Positions 40,606 to 48,751 of a stretch of DNA of 55,764 nt are shown piece by piece; the first letter of the stretch is position 1, and each line of letters opens with the position of its first letter. The position numbers and the translations under genes were made by a program. The DNA is from an uncultured Clostridia bacterium (GTDB taxonomy: Bacteria; Bacillota; Clostridia; Oscillospirales; Ruminococcaceae), in NCBI GenBank assembly GCA_946498095.1, contig CAMMMX010000020.1, positions 1 to 55,764 on the forward strand, given 5' to 3'. The notes below the pieces were generated by a model. That model worked only from the letters and a program-made list of their open reading frames with translations, had not been told where the DNA came from and ran no database searches.

Positions 40606-41421
40606 TCAGCTTTCGACATCTGTGGCGGGCTCGTCACATTCACATTCGTCAAGCCGCGGCGGGAAGAACTGATCAATCGGGAACTTGATCCGTCTGAACA
40701 TCTCACAAGGACTGTCCGTCGTGGTCGGACATTCCTTATCTGGAATACAATAATCGTAGCAAGGAATCAACAGTTGTACAGGACGTTCTAGCTGTACAAT
40801 GGAAAACATGCCCAACGTTATGCTCACAATCTTCCCGGGAGCAGAGGCAAACGCCCCGTCATAACGGTTCGCAATCGCCGGAGGCACAGTAACAGGCATT
40901 TCACAGCAGCAATCGCACGGCTCGATCAACTTGCAACTGAGACAGATCGGATCTACGACCTGTACGGACGCACGCGGACGGTTGGTCACCGGACAGTCAA
41001 TCGCGTCTGCGCTGAAAATGGATGTATTGGAATCGAACACCTTGACGTTCCCTTCGCTGCCGTAAAGAATCACTTTTTTGCAGAAGCTGGCGAAGCCGTG
41101 GACGGCAACCGGCGGTGCGACCGGCGAGGCATATGCGTTCAGCTTCACATCGAAAAAGAAGGTCATATCAACAGAATAAAAGCCTCTGTTGAATGGTACC
41201 GGTTCCACGTCTAAGTACACATTGATAATTTCCACACTGCGGCATTTTACGGTGACACTGGAATCCACTATGAGCTGTGTCGTTTCCGTAAAGTATACCT
41301 GCAAGTCCGTCACACAATCTTTGTCCGAGCAGGAATCAAAGATTTTGTTTGCGTTGATACAGACTGCTTCCTTGAAGCAGTTCGCCTGTTCCGCATCAGG
41401 GGTATTTCTATACTCGCTCAT
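40606..41421 (-). CDS. Conserved cysteine-rich clostridial protein of unknown function
   Basis: The 271-residue protein has about 22 cysteines, in blocks such as CFKEAVCINANKIFDSCSDKDCV at the N-terminus, DPICLSCKLIEPCDCCCEMPV in the middle and CYDYCIPDKECPTTT near the end. The middle (VEPVPFNRGFYSVDMTFFFDV) is a recurring block of a family seen in spore-forming Clostridia. No signal peptide or membrane helix is present. A spore-coat or crust role is a guess. AGGAGG stands before ATG 41421, and it has its own strong terminator. Confidence 0.75.
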   Translation of the reverse strand: MSEYRNTPDAEQANCFKEAVCINANKIFDSCSDKDCVTDLQVYFTETTQLIVDSSVTVKCRSVEIINVYLDVEPVPFNRGFYSVDMTFFFDVKLNAYASPVAPPVAVHGFASFCKKVILYGSEGNVKVFDSNTSIFSADAIDCPVTNRPRASVQVVDPICLSCKLIEPCDCCCEMPVTVPPAIANRYDGAFASAPGKIVSITLGMFSIVQLERPVQLLIPCYDYCIPDKECPTTTDSPCEMFRRIKFPIDQFFPPRLDECECDEPATDVES

Positions 41422-41528
41422 ACTACTCCTCCTAATAAGGTGATCAGATTAGATTGGTTATGCCTCCTTACATCATATGAGCGATACAAAGTTTCGTGAC
41501 CAGAAATTCGATAAAAATACGCTATTGT

Positions 41529-43892
41529 TTACAGCTTCTCCAGCTTTGCAAAATTCGCCATAATTTTTTTCGTCCCCTTGGTGTCAAAAGCGATTTCCAC
41601 CAACATGTCGTTAGCCATCTTTGTTAGAGAGCGGACTTCCCCATCCCCAAAAATTTTATGGCGCACGCGATCTCCCGGCGCCAGACTGATCGCTGAAGCG
41701 GTCGACGCTGACTGCTTTTTATGGGATGTCATATCATTGCGGAAGGAATAAGACGTCTTGGTGGGCGCGGCAGAAATGTTCTGGTATTTGACGACGGTTT
41801 CATCCTGGAAATCCTTTAGGCTGGAAGGGATCTCCTGGATAAAGCGGGAAATCGGATTACGGGAGGTGTTGCCAAACAGCATGCGGACAACGGCGTTAGT
41901 GATATACAAACGCTCCTTTGCCCGGGTAATAGCAACATAGGCCAGACGCCGTTCCTCCTCCAGTTCCTCCTGGCTGCCAATCGCACGGAAGCTTGGGAAG
42001 AGCCCCTCCTCCATACCGATCACGAATACGCAAGGGAATTCAAGGCCCTTCGCTGAATGCATCGTCATCATAATCACGTTATCCTTGTCCTGATTCAGGT
42101 CATCAAGGTCGGTGTATAAGGCGATTTCCTCCAGGAAACCGGACAAGCTGGGATTTTCTGCCTCTTCCTCATACTTGAGAATATTGGTTTTCAACTCCGC
42201 GATGTTCTCCAGACGGTTTTTCCCCTCTTCTCCCTGCGTTTGCAGAGACTCGCGGTATCCCGTTTCGTCCAGCAGGATTTCAAAAAAGTCCCCCAGCGAC
42301 TCATGTTCCGCGGCTTCAGCCAATGTCTCTATTAACATCGTAAACTTTGTTAGCACCGGAGCCTTTTTGACAAGCGCCGGATAGCTGTCGGCGGATTTCA
42401 GCACTTCGAACAGCGTTATTCCCAATCCTGCTGCAATCTCCTGCGCATTGGCCAGCGTCGCCTCACCGATGCCCCGTTTGGGTTCATTGATAATGCGGCG
42501 CAGGCGCAGCGCATCCTGCGTATTGTTAACGACGCTCATATACGCCAAAACATCCTTGATTTCCTTACGCTCGTAAAAACGAAGGCCGCCGATGATTTTA
42601 TACGGGATCCCCTGCTTGACCATCATCCGTTCCAGCGCGTTTGACTGCGCGTTCATCCGGTACAAAATGGCATGGTCGGAAAATTCCCCCCCTTTGGCAA
42701 CGTCGTCCAATATCGTGTTGGTAACAAAACGCGCTTCGCTGCTTTCATCGCATGCACGGAAAACCTCGATCAAATCGCCACCGCCGTTGTCCGTCCAGAG
42801 GTTTTTCCCTTTCCGCCCGGTGTTGTTGGCGATGACCGCATTGGCTGCATCCAGAATTCTCTGGGTAGATCGATAATTTTGTTCCAAACGGATTACCTTG
42901 GCGTTTTCAAACTGATCTTCAAAGTGAAGGATATTTTCGATCGTCGCACCGCGAAACTTGTATATGCTTTGATCATCGTCTCCCACGACGCAGATATTAT
43001 GATGCTCCTGGGACAAAAGACTAATCAGACGGTACTGCGCATAGTTGGTATCCTGATATTCGTCGACCATTATGTAACGGTAACGTCGACGGTATTTTTC
43101 CAGTACATCCGGACAACGCTCGAACAGCTCGATCGTTTTACAAATAATATCGTCAAAATCCAGCGCATTGGCCTCTTTTAAGGACGCCTGATAACGTGTA
43201 TAAACCTTTGCAATCACGTTCAGTCGATAATCTTCCCCTGCGCGGGACTGGTATTCCTCTGGCGACCACATTTTATCCTTTGCCCGGCTGATTTCGGTCA
43301 TGATACTCTTAGGCGGAAATACTTTCTCATTGATATTCAATGCAGCCATCGCGTTTTTGATGACCCGAAGCGCATCGTCCGTGTCATAGATGGTAAAATT
43401 GCCAGCATAGCCGATATTTTCAATATCAACACGCAGGATACGGGCACAAGCTGAATGAAACGTTGCGGCACAAATGTCGTTTGCCATCTCCCCGAGCGAG
43501 CCCGACAGACGTTCCTTCAATTCGCCGGCCGCCTTATTGGTAAAGGTAATCGCAAGGATATTCCACGGCCGCACTCGTCCGGTAGCGATGATGTCAGAAA
43601 TGGCGTCAATATCGTTGTTGGAACCGTTTAGGTAATCGTGCAGAAGACCTATCTGCTCTGGCGTTAGCTGCGGTATTGCACTGTCCTGATAAGCATTGCC
43701 AAAACGGATCATATTTGCGATACGGTTTACCACAACGGTCGTTTTTCCGCTGCCGGCCCCTGCCAGTATCAACACGGGGCCGTCTACTGTCACGACCGCT
43801 TCGAACTGTTTGTCGTTCATCCTGTTAAAGTATTTTCTAATCACCTGTTTACGCAGGTCTATCCAATCGGTTGTCTGCTGTGCTGTACCCAT
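41529..43892 (-). CDS. pcrA: UvrD/PcrA-type DNA helicase
   Basis: The 787-residue superfamily 1 helicase has Walker A (AGAGSGKTTVV), motif II (VDEYQDTNYAQY), motif III (VVGDDDQSIYKFRGA), motif IV (LEQNYRST), motif V (MTMHSAKGLEFP) and motif VI (YVAITRAKERLY). The C-terminus has the Tudor-like PGDRVRHKIFGDGEV block that contacts RNA polymerase in PcrA. It unwinds DNA 3-prime to 5-prime in repair and plasmid replication. ATG 43892 follows AAAGGAGAT. Confidence 0.95.
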   Translation of the reverse strand: MGTAQQTTDWIDLRKQVIRKYFNRMNDKQFEAVVTVDGPVLILAGAGSGKTTVVVNRIANMIRFGNAYQDSAIPQLTPEQIGLLHDYLNGSNNDIDAISDIIATGRVRPWNILAITFTNKAAGELKERLSGSLGEMANDICAATFHSACARILRVDIENIGYAGNFTIYDTDDALRVIKNAMAALNINEKVFPPKSIMTEISRAKDKMWSPEEYQSRAGEDYRLNVIAKVYTRYQASLKEANALDFDDIICKTIELFERCPDVLEKYRRRYRYIMVDEYQDTNYAQYRLISLLSQEHHNICVVGDDDQSIYKFRGATIENILHFEDQFENAKVIRLEQNYRSTQRILDAANAVIANNTGRKGKNLWTDNGGGDLIEVFRACDESSEARFVTNTILDDVAKGGEFSDHAILYRMNAQSNALERMMVKQGIPYKIIGGLRFYERKEIKDVLAYMSVVNNTQDALRLRRIINEPKRGIGEATLANAQEIAAGLGITLFEVLKSADSYPALVKKAPVLTKFTMLIETLAEAAEHESLGDFFEILLDETGYRESLQTQGEEGKNRLENIAELKTNILKYEEEAENPSLSGFLEEIALYTDLDDLNQDKDNVIMMTMHSAKGLEFPCVFVIGMEEGLFPSFRAIGSQEELEEERRLAYVAITRAKERLYITNAVVRMLFGNTSRNPISRFIQEIPSSLKDFQDETVVKYQNISAAPTKTSYSFRNDMTSHKKQSASTASAISLAPGDRVRHKIFGDGEVRSLTKMANDMLVEIAFDTKGTKKIMANFAKLEKL

Positions 43893-44013
43893 TTTTATCT
43901 CCTTTACCATGAGTCCGTGAATGCTGATTTGAACTTTCCTGATCTATCCTGGTGAAAGTGCTCCGGTGGCTTAAGAGAACAACCCTTTTGGTCATAAGGT
44001 CTCCTGAATGTGA

Positions 44014-44044
44014 CAATAGGGCAGACTGCGCGTCCGCCCTATTG
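44014..44044 (-). terminator. Hairpin after rpsR
   Basis: CAATAGGGC (44014-44022) and GCCCTATTG (44036-44044) form a perfect 9-bp stem about 75 bp beyond rpsR. No T run follows, so its role as terminator is uncertain. The region 43893-44116 holds nothing else I recognise. Confidence 0.5.
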
Positions 44045-44116
44045 GATTTCATGTTATCAAGCCTGCCACCCGGTTTTCTCCCGGATAACTTGTTCAAAAG
44101 CTGCGTAAGCTTTGGC

Positions 44117-44356
44117 TTATTCCGCAACATACGGAAGCAGAGCCAAATGACGAGCGCGCTTGATCGCTACGGTAAGCTGGCGCTGATGATGCGCACAGGT
44201 ACCGGTCACTCTGCGCGGGACAATTTTTGCCCGCTCCGAGATATAGCGCTTGGAAAACTTCGCGATTTCCTTGTAATCAATGCTTTCCACCTTATCGGCG
44301 CAGAAAGCACAAACCTTTTTACGCGATCTTTTTCCGCCGCGGTTCGGTCTTTCCAT
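44117..44356 (-). CDS. rpsR: 30S ribosomal protein S18
   Basis: This 79-residue basic protein matches bS18: a short N-terminus ([17 protein letters not shown]), then [51 protein letters not shown] (in pieces). Cys pairs in the N-terminal region (CAFC) with later Cys/His (GTCAHH) suggest the zinc-binding C+ form. It is third in the rpsF-ssb-rpsR operon. Confidence 0.97.
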   Translation of the reverse strand: MERPNRGGKRSRKKVCAFCADKVESIDYKEIAKFSKRYISERAKIVPRRVTGTCAHHQRQLTVAIKRARHLALLPYVAE

Positions 44357-44387
44357 GATAATACCTCCTATCTAATACAACGATACG

Positions 44388-44876
44388 TCAAAACGGCAAA
44401 TCCCCATCGTCGTCGATCTGTTCAAAATCGCCGATATCGCCGACGGAGAAAGCAGTTCCTTTTTCAGGCTCCTGGAATGCGGGAGGCTGAGGACGTGAAG
44501 CGGTCTGCGGTGCGTTGCCGTAGGGTGAGGCACCGACAGGCGATGCGCCCTGCGCGGGCTTGGAATCCCCGAAGTAGACGTTGTCAGCGTAAACCTCCGT
44601 CGTATAACGCTTATTCCCCTGCTGGTCGGTATAGCTACCTGTGCGCAAGGAACCTTCGACGACAATCATCCGGCCTTTGGTAAAATACCGGCCGACAAAA
44701 TCCGCTGTCTGCCGCCATGCGACTACACTAATAAAATCCGCCTGCTTTTCCTCGCCCTGACGCTGGTAATTGCGGTCAACAGCGATACGGAAAGAAGCCA
44801 CGGACACATTACTCGGCGTTTGCCGCAGTTCGGGATCGGCTACCAATCTGCCCATCAGGATCACTCTGTTCAGCAT
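44388..44876 (-). CDS. ssb: Single-stranded DNA-binding protein
   Basis: The 162-residue protein has an OB fold (LNRVILMGRLVADPELRQT, FRIAVDRNYQ, FISVVAWRQTADFVGRYFTKGRMIVVEGSL in pieces), a Gly/Pro/Gln linker and the acidic tail IDDDGDLPF that recruits partner proteins. ATG 44876 follows GAGGGAAAAGCT. It is the middle gene between rpsF and rpsR, the universal order in Bacillota. Confidence 0.97.
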   Translation of the reverse strand: MLNRVILMGRLVADPELRQTPSNVSVASFRIAVDRNYQRQGEEKQADFISVVAWRQTADFVGRYFTKGRMIVVEGSLRTGSYTDQQGNKRYTTEVYADNVYFGDSKPAQGASPVGASPYGNAPQTASRPQPPAFQEPEKGTAFSVGDIGDFEQIDDDGDLPF

Positions 44877-44892
44877 AGCTTTTCCCTCTTTC

Positions 44893-45183
44893 CTACTTCG
44901 CAATGATCAGTGAACGAAGGATACCGTCCGTGATATTGTACACACGGTCCAGTTCCGCCGGGAAGTCTGTGTTCGAGCTGAAGTTATAGAACACATAATA
45001 ACCTTCCGTCTCGTCCTCGATTGGGTAGGCGAGCCTTCTTTTACCCCATTCATTCACGCTTTCCATCGTACCATTTGCACTGATAAGAGCAGTGAATTTT
45101 TCCACGATTGCTTTGATGCCATCCTCACCCAGCTTGGTGTTGATAATAATCGCGGACTCGTAATTCCCTGTCATTTTTGCCAT
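44893..45183 (-). CDS. rpsF: 30S ribosomal protein S6
   Basis: The 96-residue product matches bS6 (YESAIIINTKLGEDGIKAIVEKF, WGKRRLAYPIEDETEGYYVFYNF in pieces). ATG 45183 follows AAAGGAGGTG; the longer frame upstream is leader. The 5-prime UTR is about 90 nt and could fold as the S6:S18 autoregulatory leader, which I did not work out. Confidence 0.95.
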   Translation of the reverse strand: MAKMTGNYESAIIINTKLGEDGIKAIVEKFTALISANGTMESVNEWGKRRLAYPIEDETEGYYVFYNFSSNTDFPAELDRVYNITDGILRSLIIAK

Positions 45184-45280
45184 TGTAGCACCTCCTTTTG
45201 GACTTTCCGTCCTTTGTACATCCTGTTTCCTCTGGACGGATTGACCCCAGCCTATGAACCGGAGTAAGGAATACTTTTTT

Positions 45281-45309
45281 ATTTTACCAAATGCACCCCG
45301 CTTTGTCAA
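45281..45309 (-). promoter_or_regulatory. rpsF-ssb-rpsR promoter
   Basis: On the minus strand TTGACA (45309-45304), 17 bp, TAAAAT (45286-45281). Its -35 box touches the hairpin at the end of the HAD gene. Confidence 0.85.
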
Positions 45310-45330
45310 GGTTTGCGCAACGCAAACCTT
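45308..45330 (-). terminator. Hairpin overlapping the HAD gene stop
   Basis: AAGGTTTGCG (45308-45317) and CGCAAACCTT (45321-45330) form a perfect stem with a 3-nt loop. T run absent; weak terminator. Confidence 0.5.
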
Positions 45331-46045
45331 ACAATGTTGACAGAATGTCCATCAGCTGCCGCCAATCGTCAACGTACAGATGCTCCTTCTGTGGCGGTTC
45401 CTGTTCGTGCTTGACCGCCCCCTGGTACCACACCGCCTGCATCCCCATCCGGGCAGATCCGTCCACATCGCACAGCGCGTTGTCCCCGCAGAACCAGACG
45501 TCCTGTGCAGACAGTCCCGCCTTACGCAGCGCCATCTGAAAAATGCGCGGGTGCGGCTTTTTAAAGACATAGTCGCTGCTCGCCAGGACGAATTCAAAAC
45601 GATGATCCGGAATATGCGCCTCGATGTGACGGCGCAGAAAGTCCCCGCTGAAGGTAATATTGCTGACCACGGCACTGCGTATCCCCGCCTCCCGCAACTG
45701 CGCAAGCAGTTCCAGCAGATAGGGCGTCGGGACGGCGACCTCATAATGGGTGCTGCCGAAAATCCATTCAATTTCGTCAGCCGGGATGGAAAAACGCACG
45801 CCCAGCAAGTCATACAGGTAACGCTGAAACATATGCTCGTGTACCTCCAGCGTGGGGAATCCCCCGCAGGCACTGATGTCCTGTGTCATAGAAAGCGCCG
45901 TCTCCCGCACCGTTTGCGCTGTTACCCCGTCCGGGACGTAATCGGCGTGATCCAGCACCGCCTGATTAGCCGCCAGCGGATTGATCACCTTCTCGTCCAG
46001 CAGCGTCTGGCCGTAGTCAAACAGGATCATTTTCGGTTGTTTCAT
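45329..46045 (-). CDS. HAD-superfamily hydrolase, subfamily IA
   Basis: The 238-residue protein has the HAD motifs: motif I is FDYGQTL, where the usual DxD reads D-Y-G, so the second, acid/base Asp is replaced by Gly; motif II is VVSNI; the motif III Lys lies in FKKPHPRIF; motif IV is FCGDNALCDVDG. The absence of the second Asp in motif I argues against typical phosphatase chemistry, or points to an atypical member. GGGGGAG precedes ATG 46045. Confidence 0.82.
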   Translation of the reverse strand: MKQPKMILFDYGQTLLDEKVINPLAANQAVLDHADYVPDGVTAQTVRETALSMTQDISACGGFPTLEVHEHMFQRYLYDLLGVRFSIPADEIEWIFGSTHYEVAVPTPYLLELLAQLREAGIRSAVVSNITFSGDFLRRHIEAHIPDHRFEFVLASSDYVFKKPHPRIFQMALRKAGLSAQDVWFCGDNALCDVDGSARMGMQAVWYQGAVKHEQEPPQKEHLYVDDWRQLMDILSTL

Positions 46046-46080
46046 TCGCGTCTCCCCCTCTTTCTGATGTGTTTATGCTT

Positions 46081-46110
46081 ATTATAACATACCATGTGGA
46101 GCCGGTGCAA
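46081..46110 (-). promoter_or_regulatory. HAD gene promoter
   Basis: On the minus strand TTGCAC (46110-46105), 18 bp, TATAAT (46086-46081). It is divergent from and close to the leader-peptide promoter. Confidence 0.7.
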
Positions 46111-46127
46111 CGAATGACAGAAAGCGC

Positions 46128-46156
46128 TTGACAAACTGCCAAATACGCTGTATACT
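46128..46156 (+). promoter_or_regulatory. Consensus promoter of the leader-methyltransferase unit
   Basis: TTGACA (46128-46133), 17 bp, TATACT (46151-46156): nearly ideal SigA boxes. Confidence 0.9.
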
Positions 46157-46186
46157 GAAAAAAATCTTTGCAAGGAGGGCGTGCCC

Positions 46187-46276
46187 ATGAATGCCGTACA
46201 GTTTAGAAACGTCAATACCGTCAACCCACAAGCCGATTTGTTTTTTCAATCAGGGCTGCTTCCTCCATACCTTTAA
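46187..46276 (+). CDS. Putative 29-residue leader peptide
   Basis: AAGGAGG eight bases before ATG 46187 is an optimal ribosome-binding site, 30 bp after a consensus promoter. The peptide starts MNAVQFRNVNTVN and ends in SGLLPPYL-stop, with a Pro-Pro motif close to the stop that could favour ribosome stalling. A terminator hairpin follows 36 bp after the stop and precedes the methyltransferase gene. This layout is that of ribosome-mediated attenuation leaders of antibiotic-inducible genes; the inducer is unknown. Confidence 0.65.
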   Translation: MNAVQFRNVNTVNPQADLFFQSGLLPPYL

Positions 46277-46311
46277 TCGTGTGGTGAAAAATTTTTGCAC
46301 GGATATGGATG

Positions 46312-46353
46312 CGGCGGTACCAGTCTAAAGAGATGGGTACCGCCGTTTTCTTT
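46312..46353 (+). terminator. Attenuator-like terminator before the methyltransferase
   Basis: CGGCGGTACC (46312-46321) pairs perfectly with GGTACCGCCG (46336-46345), followed by TTTTCTTT. It lies between the leader ORF and the ATG at 46381. Confidence 0.85.
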
Positions 46354-46380
46354 CCGAAATGTCAGAAAGAAGGACTTCAG

Positions 46381-47202
46381 ATGGATAAAACTACAAAAAT
46401 CGTCCGCGACTACTATGACGCAGCGGTACAGGAAGAATGGGATCGCCTGGCTAGACACCGGGCCGAATTCGCCGTCAACTGTCATTTTATGGACCGCTAT
46501 ATCCGACTGGGACAGCGTGTGCTGGATATCGGCGGCGGGCCGGGGCGCTATTCGCTCTATCTATCGCATCGCGGCTGCGACGTTACTCTGCTGGATCTGT
46601 CAGAGGAAAACGCAGCCTTCGCCAAACAAAAAGCAGGTGAAGCCGCACTGCCGCTCCGTACGCTGTCCGGCGATGCGCGTGATGCGGATCAAATCCTTGG
46701 CGGCGAAACGGGAACCTTCGATCATGTCCTGCTGATGGGACCGCTGTATCACCTGCTGGAAGAGTCGGAGCGCGTCAAGGCCATCCAGGCGGCATTGCGA
46801 ATGCTTAAACCCGACGGATGCCTATTCAGCGCCTTCATTTCCTCCTACGCGGGGGTCATATACGCTATGAAATATGCACCGGAACTTATCCTTGACAAAG
46901 AGGCGGCCAGCGACTATGACCAGTTTGTCCGCGATCAGCCTTTTACCGGCGACTCGTTTACCCAAGCATACTTTATTCGGCATGCCGACATCCTTCCCTT
47001 CATGAAGCGTTTTCCACTCCAAACACTCCACCTGTTGGGCAGCGAGGGCATCCTTTCCCCCTGCGAACCGATTATTTCTGCACAGCCGCCGGAGGTGTTC
47101 GAAAAATGGTTGGAACTTGCTATCCAGGTCTGTGAACGGGAGGATCTGCTTTCATATTCCGAGCATTTTCTCCATATCGGAAGAAAAATACAGGAATGCT
47201 GA
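46381..47202 (+). CDS. Class I SAM-dependent methyltransferase
   Basis: The 273-residue protein has a Rossmann methyltransferase core: motif I VLDIGGGPGRYS, the acidic end of strand 2 (VTLLDLS), motif III SGDARD and a late VLLMGPLYHLLEESERVKAIQAALRMLKPDG block (in pieces). ATG 46381 follows AAGGA; a start at 46309 would lie within the terminator stem. The attenuated leader suggests inducible expression, as for resistance determinants, but the substrate (rRNA, antibiotic or metabolite) cannot be read from sequence. Confidence 0.85.
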   Translation: MDKTTKIVRDYYDAAVQEEWDRLARHRAEFAVNCHFMDRYIRLGQRVLDIGGGPGRYSLYLSHRGCDVTLLDLSEENAAFAKQKAGEAALPLRTLSGDARDADQILGGETGTFDHVLLMGPLYHLLEESERVKAIQAALRMLKPDGCLFSAFISSYAGVIYAMKYAPELILDKEAASDYDQFVRDQPFTGDSFTQAYFIRHADILPFMKRFPLQTLHLLGSEGILSPCEPIISAQPPEVFEKWLELAIQVCEREDLLSYSEHFLHIGRKIQEC

Positions 47203-47207
47203 TTCGC

Positions 47208-48048
47208 CAGGGACGCAACTTATCGCAACACATAGGGCCCGTTTCGCCTCGGCAATCGACACCTGCTCCATAGGTGGCCTGTTCTCTTATCTGTGCGTCC
47301 TCATCAAACTATCAATGCGACGCGAGTACGTCTCTATGGTTGTCCTGCAAGGATTGTCCATGGGTGTCGTATGCTGTAAGGAACGCCGTCTAAACTATCA
47401 TGATGAAAGTGGGAAACGAAATGATACTACACAAGGGAACGAAGACGTTGGAAACGAAGGAACTGTTATTGCGTCCCTTCCGCAGAGGCGACGAAGAAGC
47501 AATTTTTACCGGCTGGGCCTCCGATCCAATGGTAACACAATTTCTACGCTGGACCCCACATGCCGGTATTCATGTGACACGCAGCATCCTGGATGGTTGG
47601 GTAAAGGGATATCAGCGTCCGGATCAATACCTATGGGGTATCACATTAAGGGAAAACGGGCGGCTCATCGGTTCTATTGGTGCGCATACCGTCAGCGAAT
47701 ACGACGCGTCCTGCGAAGTGGGCTATTGCCTGGCGCGGGAATACTGGTCGAAAGGATATATGTCGCAAGCGCTTCGCGCCGTCATACAGTATCTGCTATG
47801 CGACGTAGGGTACAACCGTGTCGAGGCGTATCATTCGGTCAACAACCCGGCGTCCGGACGTGTCATGGAAAAATCTGGCATGCGTCGTGAGGGAGTGGCA
47901 ACGGAAAAATACCGATGCAGTCTCGGTTTTCAGGACAGCGTCCTTTATGGGATTACGCGTTCTCAATGGGACGCTTTGTATGTATAAACAACTGGTGAAC
48001 GAACGGGATGGAATATCCTGGAAGGGTAAAATACGGGCTGCGTCCCTG
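47208..48048. repeat. 10-bp inverted repeats flanking the GNAT gene
   Basis: CAGGGACGCA (47208-47217) and TGCGTCCCTG (48039-48048) lie on either side of the GNAT gene in inverted orientation; a related word is at 31651. They are short and may be coincidental or the ends of a small mobile unit. Confidence 0.3.
47421..47987 (+). CDS. RimJ/RimL-type GNAT acetyltransferase
   Basis: The 188-residue protein has ETKELLLRPFRRGDEEAIFTGWASDP at its start, a central GSIGAHTVSEYDASCEVGYCLAREYWSKGYMSQALRAVIQYLL block (in pieces, with the acetyl-CoA loop) and RVEAYHSVNNPASGRVMEKSGMRREG, which is the RimJ/RimL signature. Substrates in the family are protein N-termini or aminoglycoside-like compounds. I prefer ATG 47421 on homology, with ATG 47400 as the alternative; no ribosome-binding site is strong. 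Confidence 0.82.
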   Translation: MILHKGTKTLETKELLLRPFRRGDEEAIFTGWASDPMVTQFLRWTPHAGIHVTRSILDGWVKGYQRPDQYLWGITLRENGRLIGSIGAHTVSEYDASCEVGYCLAREYWSKGYMSQALRAVIQYLLCDVGYNRVEAYHSVNNPASGRVMEKSGMRREGVATEKYRCSLGFQDSVLYGITRSQWDALYV

Positions 48049-48447
48049 ATAGAACATAAAAGGTGAGACACCGAATGACAAGCACAGTCAGCCACCCAAA
48101 CGTCTGACCTTTTTGTCGCCTTGTTTGCGCTACCCGTCAATAAAAAGTGTTTCTTTTGCTAAAGATTTTCACCCCTCGGTAAAACTGGGGTCCTTTTCTC
48201 CGTATCTTCCAACAAAAACATCCCGCTTACTTTAGGTCGTCCCTCTATTGGATTTGGAATGTCCCGTTCTTCTTATGAAAGTAGGCTGGAAAGGCGTTTT
48301 TGAAAAACATTAGGTGTAACGCTTGTACAAAGATGGGCCAATAAATGGTGAACGAACCATTTACGGCCAAACGACACCAGAAAAATCAGATTATGCGCCT
48401 CTAGAGCACCTTCTTGTAGTCTTCGCACTGATCGGAGATGTGCTTTT
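47988..48447. other. Long intergenic stretch without a recognisable gene
   Basis: About 460 bp follow the GNAT gene with no convincing ORF. A hairpin-like dyad (GGCCAATAAATGGT and ACCATTTACGGCC, near 48334-48366) is the only structure noticed. Together with the diguanylate cyclase remnant this looks like a decaying region. Confidence 0.5.
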
Positions 48448-48590
48448 TTACTCTATTCCCATATCCGGACGCTCTGAAGCCTCATCGATGGTCGACAGAC
48501 GAATTCGGTTTTTCCCTTCCCGCTTGGCGCAATACAGCAGCGGAGTTCGTCTGGAACGCTGGCCTCGAACAATGTTTGAAAGCTTCGGAA
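48448..48590 (-). pseudogene. Remnant of a GGDEF diguanylate cyclase
   Basis: The frame ending at TAA (48450-48448) reads LLYCAKREGKNRIRLSTIDEASE, the end of a GGDEF domain (usual form ALYRAKREGKNR). Just upstream, in another frame, SFQTLFEASVPDE fits the preceding helix (usual form tFeeLferADeA). One frameshift separates them, and the GG(D/E)EF active site is absent. Only about 45 codons remain, so no c-di-GMP is made from it. Confidence 0.65.
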
Positions 48591-48751
48591 TTTCAAAAAT
48601 ATTTTCTCCATTTCTCTTTTTCTATTGTAACACAACGGGGCATTTTACCAGCACAAAACATGTTGATAATTGCAAATGCCGTGACGTCACCGAAGCCTTG
48701 CCAACCGCACCTATAGGAGGCCGAAGATAACGGAACCGGCGGAAGAAGTTT

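Noticed and set aside
45380-46087. 235-codon plus-strand frame
   Set aside because: It is antisense to the HAD gene and has no ribosome-binding site or recognisable domain.
46187-46276. Leader peptide read as a toxin or type I antitoxin component
   Set aside because: It has no hydrophobic helix, and the terminator plus downstream gene fit attenuation better.
46309-46380. Upstream start for the methyltransferase
   Set aside because: The ATG at 46309 lies at the base of the terminator stem without a ribosome-binding site, and the added residues do not resemble the family.
48323-48730. 135-codon plus-strand frame
   Set aside because: It is antisense to the GGDEF remnant, which explains the sequence better.
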